Below, in pieces: positions 47,778-56,873 of a stretch of 64,000 nucleotides of DNA (its first letter is position 1; each line of letters opens with the position of its first letter). Position numbers and translations under genes: made by a program. This stretch comes from Putridiphycobacter roseus (GTDB taxonomy: Bacteria > Bacteroidota > Bacteroidia > Flavobacteriales_D > Crocinitomicaceae). The notes below the pieces were generated by a model. The model saw nothing but the letters and a program-made list of their open reading frames with translations, was not told where the DNA came from and did no database searches. The stretch covers positions 1-64,000 of the forward strand of contig NZ_QKSB01000005.1 in NCBI RefSeq assembly GCF_003234935.1. The letters are read 5' to 3'.

Positions 47778-48626
47778 ATGAAAAAAATTAAGGATATACT
47801 CGCTAGTTGGAGAGAGAAGTACAAACTGTCTTATACGCATGCCGATACGTTTAATGTAAAATGGAGCGCCAAGTTATCATTTTTCAACATCTTATCCCTG
47901 GTTATGTTGTACACGTTAATAGTCGGCATATCGGTATATTTCCTTATCCTATATACGCCATTAAAAAAATTCATTTTTAATGATGTATCCATTTATGAAT
48001 TGAATGAAAAGCTAGAAGAGAATACCAAAGCATTGGCAGCGGTAGAAAAAAAATTGAGGACGAATATAAAATACACCGACAATTTAAAAAATGTATTTAC
48101 TGGGGAAAATTTGGTGGATTCGAATATTTTTAAACAAATAGATACCTTGGAAGGCATTGTTTCGATTGATTTTGAAAACAGCGCTGCCGACTCCTTATTG
48201 CGAGACAAAATAGAAAATGAAAGCATTTCCACTACGGTTGAAAAAATAGAAATTCAAACTGATTTTTTTATTGCTCCAGTACATGGCAAAATTTCTAAGT
48301 CAATGAATGCACAAACCAAACATTACGGTGTAGACATTGTTACCGCAGCGGATGAACCTATCAAAGCAGTTTTAGAAGGTCTAGTATTATTTTCAGGCTG
48401 GACTAGTAAAACAGGTTATGTGCTCATTCTTCAACACCAAAACAACTTAGTTTCTAGCTATAAACACTGCGCCGCAGTTTTAAAAAATGAAGGGGATTAT
48501 GTGGAAGCTGGAGACCCTATAGCGATTGTTGGAAACTCTGGTGAGTTAACGGATGGCCCACATTTACACTTTGAGTTATGGCAAAACGGCATTGCACTCA
48601 ACCCCCAAGAATTTATTTCATTTTAA
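47778..48626 (+). CDS. M23 family peptidase with N-terminal membrane anchor
   Basis: 282 residues. One transmembrane helix about 37-58 (L-V-M-L-Y-T-L-I-V-G-I-S-V-Y), a coiled-coil-like region about 75-130, then an M23 domain about 175-282. Metal ligands are recognisable: H-Y-G-V-D (His and Asp) and the C-terminal H-L-H-F-E. M23 enzymes are lysostaphin-type glycyl/peptidoglycan endopeptidases acting in the periplasm; membrane-anchored forms with coiled coils often activate amidases or cut cross-links. It is transcribed from its own promoter toward the MMPL gene. Confidence 0.9.
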   Translation: MKKIKDILASWREKYKLSYTHADTFNVKWSAKLSFFNILSLVMLYTLIVGISVYFLILYTPLKKFIFNDVSIYELNEKLEENTKALAAVEKKLRTNIKYTDNLKNVFTGENLVDSNIFKQIDTLEGIVSIDFENSAADSLLRDKIENESISTTVEKIEIQTDFFIAPVHGKISKSMNAQTKHYGVDIVTAADEPIKAVLEGLVLFSGWTSKTGYVLILQHQNNLVSSYKHCAAVLKNEGDYVEAGDPIAIVGNSGELTDGPHLHFELWQNGIALNPQEFISF

Positions 48627-48650
48627 TTCAAATTAAAGTATTTATCGCAA

Positions 48651-48686
48651 AAACCAAACGATTCTCCTTTGGTTTGATTATTTTTG
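48651..48686 (+). terminator. hairpin after the M23 gene, overlapping the next promoter
   Basis: AAACCAAA (48651-48658) pairs with TTTGGTTT (48668-48675), nine-base loop, followed by GATTATTTTT. The T-rich tail is also the -7 element TATTTTTG (48679-48686). Confidence 0.55.
48679..48686 (+). promoter_or_regulatory. -7 element TATTTTTG for the MMPL gene
   Basis: Exact TAnnTTTG, 34 bases before the ATG at 48720. It sits in the tail of the preceding hairpin. Confidence 0.5.
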
Positions 48687-48719
48687 AACGCTCAAACTTT
48701 AAAAAGATATCAATACGTA

Positions 48720-51377
48720 ATGTGGATTAAAGTCTCTCAAATTATATTAAGAAATAGAATTCTTATTCTAAGTATCTTACTAGGCATCACGGTAGTGTTT
48801 GGTTATTACATGGTTAATAACGTAAAAATGGATAACAAGTATGGCACTATGTTACCAAAAGATTCTCCCGCAAAAAAAAATTATATTAAATTAAAATCAC
48901 TTTTCGGTCAAAATGAATCTTTACTAATTTTCGCAATAGACAATAAAGACTTATATGATTTAGAAAAATTTAATGCTTGGTATGAATTAGGAGAAGTAGT
49001 CAAAAGTTTTGAAGCCGTAGATTCTGTTTTTTCAGAAGCACATCTATACCAAATTCATAAAAATACAACGGACAAAAAATTTGAATTTGATAAAATCATC
49101 AAGTATAAACCGCAAAGTCAAACCCAATTAGATAGCTTAGAAAAAATAATCAAATTAAATCCTTTTTACGACGGTTTCATTTACAATAACGAAACTAACG
49201 CATCATTAATGATGGTTTTTATCAATGAAAACATCATGAACGACATGAAGAAAGCAGTTGTGCTTTTAGACATTGAAAAAAAGGCAAAAGAATTTGAACC
49301 GTTATTGGGTGAAATTCACATATCGGGCATGCCACATATCCGGGTTTCAGTAGGAGAAAAACTAAAAGGGGAATTAGGTTTATTTATTGGCTTAACCATT
49401 TTAATCACCTCCTTATTACTTTACGTATTTTTTAGGTCGTTAAAAATTGTTCTAATCTGTAACATAGTGGTATTTGTTGGGGTAATATGGTCTTTAGGAA
49501 GTATCGGGTTTTTCGATTTTAAATTATCTATATTAATGGTGTTAATTCCACCATTGATGATTGTAATTAGTATTCCTAACTCCATCTTTTTAATCAATAA
49601 ATTTCACCAAGAAATTAAAGACCATGGTAATAAAGTAAAAGCACTTTCGCGTGTCATTCAAAAAATTGGAAATGCTACCTTATTAACCAATTTAACGACA
49701 GCAATGGGTTTTGCAACCTTTATTTTCACAAACTCGGAACGTTTATTTGAATTTGGCTTTATCGCTGCCTTAAATATCATTATGGTATTCGTATTATCCA
49801 TTACCATTTTGCCGATTGTATTAAGTTATTCTGCTATTCCAAAACCAAAACATTTAGAACATTTAGAAAAACAATGGTTACACATTGCGATTGAAAAATT
49901 GGAATTCGTCACCTTATACAAAAGAAAATGGGTGTTTTCTGTTGCCGGAGTTGTGGTTATTTTAGCCATCATTGGAGCCCTTAAAATAAAGGCTACAGGT
50001 AACATTACTGGCGATTTACCACAACATGATCCCATCACAAGAGATGTTCAATACCTACAAGATAAATTTGGTGGTGCCATTCCTTTTGAAATACTAATTG
50101 ACACAAAAAAGAAAAACGCATATCTCTATCGTTTAAAAGCTTTAGAAAAAGTACAAACGGTATTAAAAGAACATGGCGTTTTTTCTAAATCTTTGTCTGT
50201 CGCAGATGGTGTCAAGATCATTAACATGGCATATTCCGAGAATAATCCAGCGCGTTACAGTATTCCAACCCTTAGTAAAATGAACAGATTTGTTCCTTAC
50301 CTAGAAAATGCCGAAGGAGCAGGGAATAATCCATTTATTGATTCCTCAAAAATTTACACCCATATTACTTTACAGGTTGAAGATTTAGGGTCCTATGAAA
50401 TCCAGGAGTTAATCGACACTTTAGGTCCGGAATTAATACCTATCATCAATCCTAAAAAAGAAATTTATGATAATGCTTACGCAAATATCCTCACTTTATC
50501 GGGGGCAGAAAAGGATGCGGCTTTAGCTGATTTGTATTTTGATTATCCAGAAGTTTATTTGAATTTAGTGGAAATCACAGCCCAAGATAATGCAGCATTA
50601 AAAGACGAAATGATCATGGATGAAAATTTAATTTACAGCTACCATGACAAAGCGGAATTTAATACAAATTTAAAAGCTGCTTTTGATTTAGAATATTGGG
50701 ATTTAGTATTTTCAGGAACAGCAGTCATTGCTTCAAATGGGACACAATACTTAGTGAAAAACTTATTTACTTCTTTAGCTATTGCCATTGTACTAATCGC
50801 CATTTTAATGTCCATATTATTCCAGTCATGGCGAATGGTAGTTATTTCCTTAATTCCAAACTTCATCCCATTATTGACTACTGCTGGTATCATGGGATAT
50901 TTCGGTATTCCAATTAAACCCTCTACACTATTAGTATTCAGTATTGCATTTGGAATATCTGTAGATGACACCATTCACTTTTTAGCCAAATTCCGACAAG
51001 AATTAAAACATTACGAGCATGATTTAAGAAGATGTATTTTAGTCGCTCTTAGAGAAACTGGCATCAGTATGATTTATACATCCATTGTATTATTCTTCGG
51101 ATTTGGCGTGTTTATATTTTCACAATTCGGAGGAACCAAAGCATTGGGTATCTTAGTCTCTTTAACCTTACTGGTCGCTATGTTGGCAAACCTACTTATT
51201 CTACCTTCATTACTATTGTTTATGCAAAAAAAGATGACTAATAAAGCCTTGCGAGAACCTTTATTTGAATTATTTGATGAAGAGGGAGATATAGAGTTAG
51301 AACGAATTGAAATTGAAGAAGGCTTAAAGAAGTACGAAGAAGAAGATATCAAACATCAAACAGATAAAGATGATTGA
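48720..51377 (+). CDS. MMPL/RND-type transporter
   Basis: 885 residues from the ATG at 48720 (M-W-I-K-V-S-Q); the longer frame starts at TTG 48684, within the promoter. It has a helix, a large periplasmic loop, five helices, a second loop and five to six helices, the duplicated RND plan. The conserved F-G-I-S-V-D-D-T-I-H-F motif and N-x-T-T-A-M-G-F-A-T-F support an MMPL/sterol-sensing-domain type transporter of hydrophobic substrates (lipids, polyketides or hopanoids). The gene overlaps the polyprenyl synthase gene by 8 bases, so the two are translationally coupled. Substrate unknown. Confidence 0.86.
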   Translation: MWIKVSQIILRNRILILSILLGITVVFGYYMVNNVKMDNKYGTMLPKDSPAKKNYIKLKSLFGQNESLLIFAIDNKDLYDLEKFNAWYELGEVVKSFEAVDSVFSEAHLYQIHKNTTDKKFEFDKIIKYKPQSQTQLDSLEKIIKLNPFYDGFIYNNETNASLMMVFINENIMNDMKKAVVLLDIEKKAKEFEPLLGEIHISGMPHIRVSVGEKLKGELGLFIGLTILITSLLLYVFFRSLKIVLICNIVVFVGVIWSLGSIGFFDFKLSILMVLIPPLMIVISIPNSIFLINKFHQEIKDHGNKVKALSRVIQKIGNATLLTNLTTAMGFATFIFTNSERLFEFGFIAALNIIMVFVLSITILPIVLSYSAIPKPKHLEHLEKQWLHIAIEKLEFVTLYKRKWVFSVAGVVVILAIIGALKIKATGNITGDLPQHDPITRDVQYLQDKFGGAIPFEILIDTKKKNAYLYRLKALEKVQTVLKEHGVFSKSLSVADGVKIINMAYSENNPARYSIPTLSKMNRFVPYLENAEGAGNNPFIDSSKIYTHITLQVEDLGSYEIQELIDTLGPELIPIINPKKEIYDNAYANILTLSGAEKDAALADLYFDYPEVYLNLVEITAQDNAALKDEMIMDENLIYSYHDKAEFNTNLKAAFDLEYWDLVFSGTAVIASNGTQYLVKNLFTSLAIAIVLIAILMSILFQSWRMVVISLIPNFIPLLTTAGIMGYFGIPIKPSTLLVFSIAFGISVDDTIHFLAKFRQELKHYEHDLRRCILVALRETGISMIYTSIVLFFGFGVFIFSQFGGTKALGILVSLTLLVAMLANLLILPSLLLFMQKKMTNKALREPLFELFDEEGDIELERIEIEEGLKKYEEEDIKHQTDKDD

Positions 51378-52338
51378 TTTAAGCCGCTATCAAAATATAA
51401 TCGGCAGTGAAATTGCTCAAATTAACTTTCCTAAAGCGCCGCAAAATTTATACGCTCCACTCACTTACTTTTTAGCCCTAGGTGGAAAAAGAATGCGTCC
51501 AATACTAGCTTTAATGGGCTGTGAATTGTTTGACAAAGATTTAAATGCGGCAAAGCATGCAGCATTGGCGGTCGAATTATTCCACAATTTCTCTTTGATT
51601 CACGACGACATTATGGATGACGCACCTTTAAGAAGAGGTAAAGCAACGGTACATTCTAAATGGGATCAAAACATTGCCATTCTTTCAGGAGATGTATTGA
51701 TGGTAAAAGCTTATGAACATTTGGCGACATATGATGGACAGGTATTAAAATCTTTATTGCAGTTATTTAATACGACGGCAAAGCAAGTTTGCGAGGGACA
51801 ACAATGGGATATGGATTATGAATCCGCAACAGCGGTTACCATTGACCAATACATAAAAATGATCAGTTATAAAACGGCTGTTTTATTAGGCTGTAGTCTA
51901 GAAATGGGCGCCATCATAGCTGGAACCAATACAACGAATAGAAAAGCCTTGTATGAATTTGGTCTTAACCTGGGTATTGCATTTCAGCTACAAGATGATT
52001 TATTAGACGTTTATGCAGACCAGAATAAATTTGGTAAGCAAGTTGGCGGTGACATTCTGGCAAATAAAAAAACTTTTCTCTTATTAAAAGCTTTTGAAGA
52101 CGCGGATGCTTCCACAAAAACAGTATTACAAAACAGTTTAACAAATTTAAAGGGCAGCGAAAAAATTACAGCAGTTAAAGCCATTTATGCCCAACTAGAC
52201 ATCCCTGCAAAGACGACAGAAAAGATGAACGAGTATTATGAAATTGCACTTCAAAATTTGAGTGAAATTAAAGTTCCTAAAAATCAAAAAGCACCACTAT
52301 TTGCCTTGAGTGAATTTTTAATGCAACGTGAGCATTAA
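51370..52338 (+). CDS. polyprenyl synthase, trans-isoprenyl diphosphate
   Basis: 322 residues. Both aspartate-rich motifs are present: D-D-I-M-D-D at 79-84 and D-D-L-L-D at 209-213, with the L-G-G-K-R-M-R-P motif near 37-44. Phe at five residues before the first motif (F74) favours a short-chain (C15-C20) product rather than a C35-C40 quinone tail; this is inference from known chain-length determinants. The ATG lies inside the end of the MMPL gene (overlap 8 bases), so the two are linked. It could feed prenyl lipids to that transporter. Confidence 0.93.
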   Translation: MIDLSRYQNIIGSEIAQINFPKAPQNLYAPLTYFLALGGKRMRPILALMGCELFDKDLNAAKHAALAVELFHNFSLIHDDIMDDAPLRRGKATVHSKWDQNIAILSGDVLMVKAYEHLATYDGQVLKSLLQLFNTTAKQVCEGQQWDMDYESATAVTIDQYIKMISYKTAVLLGCSLEMGAIIAGTNTTNRKALYEFGLNLGIAFQLQDDLLDVYADQNKFGKQVGGDILANKKTFLLLKAFEDADASTKTVLQNSLTNLKGSEKITAVKAIYAQLDIPAKTTEKMNEYYEIALQNLSEIKVPKNQKAPLFALSEFLMQREH

Positions 52339-52796
52339 TCAAATATTATTTTTCCGTTCAGCCATTCTGGATCTAAATTCGCATGGTATTTTTTATAAAA
52401 ATTAATCGCTGGCTCATTCCAGTCTAAAACCTGCCATTCAAAACGACCTACTTTTCTTTTTTTAGCTATTTGGTAAACCTCATCAAACAATAATTTACCT
52501 ATACCTTTGCCTCTCCACTTTTCAGTCACTAAAAAGTCCTCCAAATACAAACAAGCGCCTTTCCAAGTAGAATAGCTAGTGTAAAATAAAGCGAACCCTA
52601 CTACTTCACCACCCAATTCAGCGACAATACAATCAAATAGTTTTTTGACACCAAAGCCATCTTCAATTAATTGGGCTACCGAATTGGTCATTTGATCTGC
52701 TGCGTTTTCGTATACCGCTAATTCGGTAATAAGTGCATGTACACTTTGCATATCATTTGGTGTTGCAGTGCGAATAATGGCATTTGATTCTTTCAT
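52335..52796 (-). CDS. SSAT-like GNAT acetyltransferase
   Basis: 153 residues. Acetyl-CoA motif R-G-K-G-I-G at 95-100, preceded by L-Y-L-E-D-F-L-V, and the C-terminal W-N-E-P-A-I-N-F-Y-K-K-Y near 124-135. The pattern Y-L-E-D-x-x-V and W-N-x-x-x-x-x-F-Y is that of the spermidine/spermine and thialysine acetyltransferase group. Polyamine substrate is inferred. Convergent with the prenyl synthase gene, overlapping by four bases at the stop codons. Confidence 0.85.
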   Translation of the reverse strand: MKESNAIIRTATPNDMQSVHALITELAVYENAADQMTNSVAQLIEDGFGVKKLFDCIVAELGGEVVGFALFYTSYSTWKGACLYLEDFLVTEKWRGKGIGKLLFDEVYQIAKKRKVGRFEWQVLDWNEPAINFYKKYHANLDPEWLNGKIIFD

Positions 52797-52858
52797 ACCC
52801 TAAAAATAATTATTTTTTAATTCCCAACTCATTTTTATTTGACTGCGTTTGGTATCCT

Positions 52859-53263
52859 ATGCACCTTTACTATTATAAACAAGTCTTTAAACTCACAATA
52901 ACCTTTTCACTTATCATATTGAACAGTTGTCAAAAAATAAAGGCTAAAAAATTCAGTGGCCAATATAGCTGCAAGGTACAAGCACATTATTGGGAATCTG
53001 GTGGCCCAATGGATTATTACGAAAAAGATAGTATTTACAGCAGAGATATTAAAGTAAAACGGGTAAAAAAAATGCTGCAAATATTCAACTACCCCACCTT
53101 CAACGTAACAGAAATTGAAGCAGGTCAAACTTTAGAAAATTTCAGTGGTTGTACAGCCTGTGGCATCACCATTCGATTTGAAAATGATAGTTTATTTATC
53201 AAAACCAGCAGTGGTGGAAATGGAGGAGGAAGTAGTCAAAAATATGCCTGTAAGAAACAATAA
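52859..53263 (+). CDS. small lipoprotein of unknown function
   Basis: 134 residues from the ATG at 52859; the longer frame (from 52784) overlaps the start of the divergent acetyltransferase gene and adds no recognisable segment. Signal sequence ending in the lipobox L-I-I-L-N-S-C at about 17-23. The mature part is small, has a cysteine pair S-G-C-T-A-C-G near 98-104 and a glycine-rich tail (S-S-G-G-N-G-G-G-S-S). No family was recognised. Confidence 0.6.
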   Translation: MHLYYYKQVFKLTITFSLIILNSCQKIKAKKFSGQYSCKVQAHYWESGGPMDYYEKDSIYSRDIKVKRVKKMLQIFNYPTFNVTEIEAGQTLENFSGCTACGITIRFENDSLFIKTSSGGNGGGSSQKYACKKQ

Positions 53264-53280
53264 TACCCGTTTAGGCATCC

Positions 53281-54642
53281 CTAAGGCGTAACCACATTCT
53301 TAAAAATCATACCACCATTACCTTGGACCGTAAATTCAAGAATTCGACCATCATTGGTTTTAAAAGCTACTTTATTCTCTCCTTTATTTAAAGGTATTCT
53401 AGCGAATTGAATTTCATTGGGGATAGATTGCCAATTTCTGGTATCCGCTTTTTCAGTTGATGCATTTGCTATACCGACTGCCAAACCTAAGTATTCATTT
53501 TCTTTTGAAATTTTAATTTCTGCTAGCTTCTTGATAGCCAAACGCAACAACCTCTTCCCTAATTCTTTAAAGTAATTATCCCTTTCAATTTGAAAAGCAA
53601 TTTGACTAATCGGCTCAGCCAATTGAAACCCAAAACTTTGATTATTCACCTTTAAGAAAGCTTGTTTAGCAGTTGGCATTCTATCCACATAATAGGCATA
53701 AGCCAATCGGATAATACCTATATCTGAAGCACTAAAATTATTAGAGTTTTCGTCAAAATTATAATCAATTGGAATTTGAATAATGTTTTGCGCATCCGTA
53801 AATAAATAAGTCCCAGTTTTATTGTCCTTAACCAAAGTAAAAAAGAAGTTCTTTTCCATTTTCACAGGTGCAAGTCCATTTTCCCAAAACAAGATCAGTT
53901 CACCACCTTCACCTTTAGTCGCATTTTCATCCATTTCTACGCGCAACTTTAAGCCATGGTTAATTCCTGCCAATTTTGCAGTTCTAATAATATCTCCTGG
54001 AAGTGTATTAGGCATTACTCCCAGACTAGAAATTTCTGAATTCTGGTAGGTTTCATACGCATTTCTGTAAGCAATTAAAGCGTTGTTAAAATCGTAATCC
54101 GATTCATAAATCATTCCCATCATCATCAATCCAAATGGGTCTTGACTGTACTTGTTTTCTTTTTCCTTTGCTGCAACAAACATAGCTTGCTCACGCAGGT
54201 TAATTTTGCGTGCCTCCACCACAGCCTCTTCCGTATTATTTAAATAAAGGTAATTGAGTGCATTATAATAATGCGCAATAATTTGCTCATGTGGCTCTGT
54301 ACGGTAAGGCTGCATGGCAGGGTTTAAAGCCATACCTACAGCAAAGTCGGCTACACTATTATATTGATCCATTAAAAAATCCACATACTTAAAATTCTCT
54401 GTGCTTTCTTTGTATTTTCCATCTAAATGGTTGACCCTACCCAATTCCAAATAATAGAGTAAAGCGTTCCTTTTTTTACCTAAAAAATTACTGGACTCAA
54501 TTTCTTCTCTAGCTTTTTCATAATCATTTGCCAATAGCGCTTTTTCTGTATCTTTGGATTTGGTATAATAAGTACCACAACCAAGGATGCTAAAACTAAG
54601 CAATGTCAGTATAATAAAATGATATTTAGCTACTTTACCCAT
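53281..54642 (-). CDS. COG3014-like lipoprotein with TPR-type helices
   Basis: 453 residues. Lipobox I-L-G-C at about 19-22, helical repeats through about residue 200 (Y-Y-N-A-L-N-Y-L-Y-L-N-N-T-E-E-A) and a C-terminal beta-rich part. The pattern matches the COG3014 family of outer-membrane lipoproteins. In gammaproteobacteria COG3014 genes occur beside lpoB and ycfL; here the LpoB-like gene is upstream on the same strand, which supports the identification. A role with penicillin-binding proteins is inferred, not shown. Confidence 0.72.
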   Translation of the reverse strand: MGKVAKYHFIILTLLSFSILGCGTYYTKSKDTEKALLANDYEKAREEIESSNFLGKKRNALLYYLELGRVNHLDGKYKESTENFKYVDFLMDQYNSVADFAVGMALNPAMQPYRTEPHEQIIAHYYNALNYLYLNNTEEAVVEARKINLREQAMFVAAKEKENKYSQDPFGLMMMGMIYESDYDFNNALIAYRNAYETYQNSEISSLGVMPNTLPGDIIRTAKLAGINHGLKLRVEMDENATKGEGGELILFWENGLAPVKMEKNFFFTLVKDNKTGTYLFTDAQNIIQIPIDYNFDENSNNFSASDIGIIRLAYAYYVDRMPTAKQAFLKVNNQSFGFQLAEPISQIAFQIERDNYFKELGKRLLRLAIKKLAEIKISKENEYLGLAVGIANASTEKADTRNWQSIPNEIQFARIPLNKGENKVAFKTNDGRILEFTVQGNGGMIFKNVVTP

Positions 54643-54652
54643 TATATTAATC

Positions 54653-54687
54653 TAAAAAAACCGACCCGAAAATAAACGGATCGGTTT
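54653..54687 (-). terminator. terminator of the LpoB-like gene
   Basis: AAACCGACCCG (54658-54668) pairs with CGGATCGGTTT (54677-54687) with one mismatch, eight-base loop, and a T7 run on the minus strand. Confidence 0.75.
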
Positions 54688-54710
54688 CCAAATTTTTAAT
54701 TTATTATTTT

Positions 54711-55298
54711 TTAGTTTCTAACTGTTTTCTTTATCTTCTTATCCCCAATCCAAACTATTTCATTGGTTTGGATATTAGTTAATTCTAAATCTACCTGATA
54801 ATAGACCACCTTGTCTCTTTTATAAGCATCCACTATAGAATTAATAGAACCTTGTAAGATAAAATCAGCGCCTACTTCTAATCCCCATTTCTTCATGGTA
54901 GAAACAGAAGCATTTGTTTGTTGATCTGCTTTTTCAGCTCTTAACTCTTCTCGTTTATCTCCACCTTGTACTAAACGTACCCTTTGTGATTTTATAAAAG
55001 ATTTTTCAATATCCTTTACAAACGTCTCCGCTTCAATATGCTCGTGACTATTATTTTTCACAAAACCAACAATCACTACTGGCTTTTCTCCTTTTTCTTT
55101 TACAAAATTAGACAACCAAACCTCTCCAAGTACTTGTTCTACCATGGCTTCCGCAGTCATTCTAGAATCAACATCATTCCATTTACCGCTGATATCAATT
55201 TGTTCATTTACATCTACCCGTGACACTTTGTGTCCACAACTTTGAAAACCAAATGCAAGCGTTCCCAAAAAGGCGATACTATATACTATTTTTTTCAT
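54711..55298 (-). CDS. LpoB-like penicillin-binding protein activator
   Basis: 195 residues. Lipobox F-Q-S-C at about 18-21, then the LpoB-type domain: D-I-S-G-K-W-N-D-V-D-S-R near 36-47, P-V-V-I-V-G-F-V-K-N near 73-82, E-A-E-T-F-V-K-D-I-E near 87-96 and G-A-D-F-I-L-Q-G-S-I-N-S near 142-153. In E. coli LpoB is an outer-membrane lipoprotein that reaches across the periplasm and activates PBP1B. Its function here is inferred from the fold. It lies 18 bases after the small secreted protein gene (55317-55712), with a terminator after it. Confidence 0.85.
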   Translation of the reverse strand: MKKIVYSIAFLGTLAFGFQSCGHKVSRVDVNEQIDISGKWNDVDSRMTAEAMVEQVLGEVWLSNFVKEKGEKPVVIVGFVKNNSHEHIEAETFVKDIEKSFIKSQRVRLVQGGDKREELRAEKADQQTNASVSTMKKWGLEVGADFILQGSINSIVDAYKRDKVVYYQVDLELTNIQTNEIVWIGDKKIKKTVRN

Positions 55299-55316
55299 TT
55301 CTTTCGTTTTATATGA

Positions 55317-55712
55317 TTAATGGAATAATAAATGGTCTAACCCAACTCCTAGTAGAACACCACCAAGGGACGGTGCATAGAAATTACTTTGGTAACCATA
55401 ATTATTGTAGTAATTTCTACCATTTCTATAATATGGTCGACCATAATAATTAGGCGTGTTTGCTCTAGCTAGTCTCACTGCATGGCGGTTATCAATTCTA
55501 GCTTGTTTTTTATCTGCCTTATATGTTGACCAATCAAAAGCTTCGTAAGTATTCTGAATGGTTAAACCTTGGTTTACTAGTAAATTTTCTTTATTAGTAT
55601 CATATTTTGCAGCAGCTTGTGCGTAATTCGGATTTTGATCCGGATCTTGTGTTTGTGCTTGAGCGAAGGTACCAACCATTACACTCAATAAAAGGAACCC
55701 TAAATTTTTCAT
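55317..55712 (-). CDS. small secreted Tyr/Asn-rich protein
   Basis: 131 residues. Signal peptide about 1-20 (ending T-F-A-Q-A-Q), then a charged region and a low-complexity Tyr/Asn/Arg-rich segment (R-P-Y-Y-R-N-G-R-N-Y-Y-N-N-Y-G-Y), ending in a short hydrophobic stretch. No family was recognised. It is co-directional with the LpoB-like gene and probably in its operon. Confidence 0.55.
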   Translation of the reverse strand: MKNLGFLLLSVMVGTFAQAQTQDPDQNPNYAQAAAKYDTNKENLLVNQGLTIQNTYEAFDWSTYKADKKQARIDNRHAVRLARANTPNYYGRPYYRNGRNYYNNYGYQSNFYAPSLGGVLLGVGLDHLLFH

Positions 55713-55814
55713 CTTTTTTGTTTTGCTGTAGATAAATCAAATTACATGCCAAATTAATAATTTAAATTCATATGGCGTATTTCAAGTACATAATTTTTTT
55801 AATACCTTAGTAAG

Positions 55815-56873
55815 ATGTGTTTCTCCTTCAAAAAACAAACTTCATTACTTATAATCATCACTTTAGCACTTAGCTTTAATTTCTTTAACGCAAATTCTAC
55901 AACCCCCTTGACCTATTTAGCACTAGGTGACTCTTATACTATTGGAGAGTCTGTAGCCAAAAATGAACGCTGGCCGATACAATTAGCAGAACAGTTAAAC
56001 CAAACTGGATGGACCATCAGTGCACCGACTATTATTGCTAAAACAGGATGGAGAACAGACGAATTATTAAAAGCAACCAATGAGATTGAAGGAAAAAAAT
56101 ACGATATTGTTTCTTTATTAATAGGGGTAAATAATGAATACCAGCAAGAGGACCCAAGCCAATTTGAAAGTAAATTTAAAGCTTGTTTAAACCGTGCCAT
56201 TTCCCATTCTGAAAAAGGCAAAGCGGGCGTATTTGTGGTAAGTATTCCCGACTATGGCTATACCCCATTTGGCAAATCAAATTTAGAAAACATCTCCAAA
56301 CGCTTAGCAGCATACAATGCTACTTGCAAATCTATTTGCTTATCCGAAGGCATTTTATTCATAGACATTACACCCATTTCGCAAAATGGATTAGTACAAC
56401 CGGACTTAGTAGCTAAAGACGGTCTACACCCTTCCGCAAAACAGTATGGGTTATGGGTTGAAAAGATAAAATTAAATCTACCCCAACAAAAACAACCTGA
56501 AATTACAGCAGTAAAAGCAGTCACTAGCACTTATTACTACGGAGCAAAAGCACCAACAGTTAAGTGGCAAACCGTTTCTAATCCAGACCAAATGCCCATT
56601 TTTACAGGTGGGCCCCCAGCTTATAAAACATATATTGAGAATAATTTAAATTATCCCTCCACCAAAAAAGAAGGTACTGTTTATGTTCAATTTATAGTCT
56701 TAAAAGACGGCAGTTTAGCAGATGTACATATCATTAAAGGAATTACACCGCTATTAAATCAAGAAGCAATACGTGTGGTAAGGGAAATGCCCAATTGGAT
56801 TCCTGCAAAACACGAAGGCAAAACAGTCCATGCAAAATATACACTAGCCATAAGGTTTCGATTGGATCACTAA
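55815..56873 (+). CDS. SGNH/GDSL hydrolase fused to a TonB C-terminal domain
   Basis: 352 residues. Signal peptide-like N-terminus (about 1-26), then an SGNH hydrolase domain: G-D-S-Y at 38-41 (nucleophile S40), G-V-N-N in block III (about 104-107) and D-G-L-H at 202-205 (D202, H205). After a linker (about 220-265) comes a TonB C-terminal-like domain (about 270-352), with V-Y-V-Q-F-I-V-L-K-D-G and W-I-P-A-K-H-E-G-K-T-V. The hydrolase is likely an esterase or deacetylase on surface polymers; the TonB_C part normally binds receptor TonB boxes. No transmembrane helix precedes the TonB part except the signal. Confidence 0.85.
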   Translation: MCFSFKKQTSLLIIITLALSFNFFNANSTTPLTYLALGDSYTIGESVAKNERWPIQLAEQLNQTGWTISAPTIIAKTGWRTDELLKATNEIEGKKYDIVSLLIGVNNEYQQEDPSQFESKFKACLNRAISHSEKGKAGVFVVSIPDYGYTPFGKSNLENISKRLAAYNATCKSICLSEGILFIDITPISQNGLVQPDLVAKDGLHPSAKQYGLWVEKIKLNLPQQKQPEITAVKAVTSTYYYGAKAPTVKWQTVSNPDQMPIFTGGPPAYKTYIENNLNYPSTKKEGTVYVQFIVLKDGSLADVHIIKGITPLLNQEAIRVVREMPNWIPAKHEGKTVHAKYTLAIRFRLDH

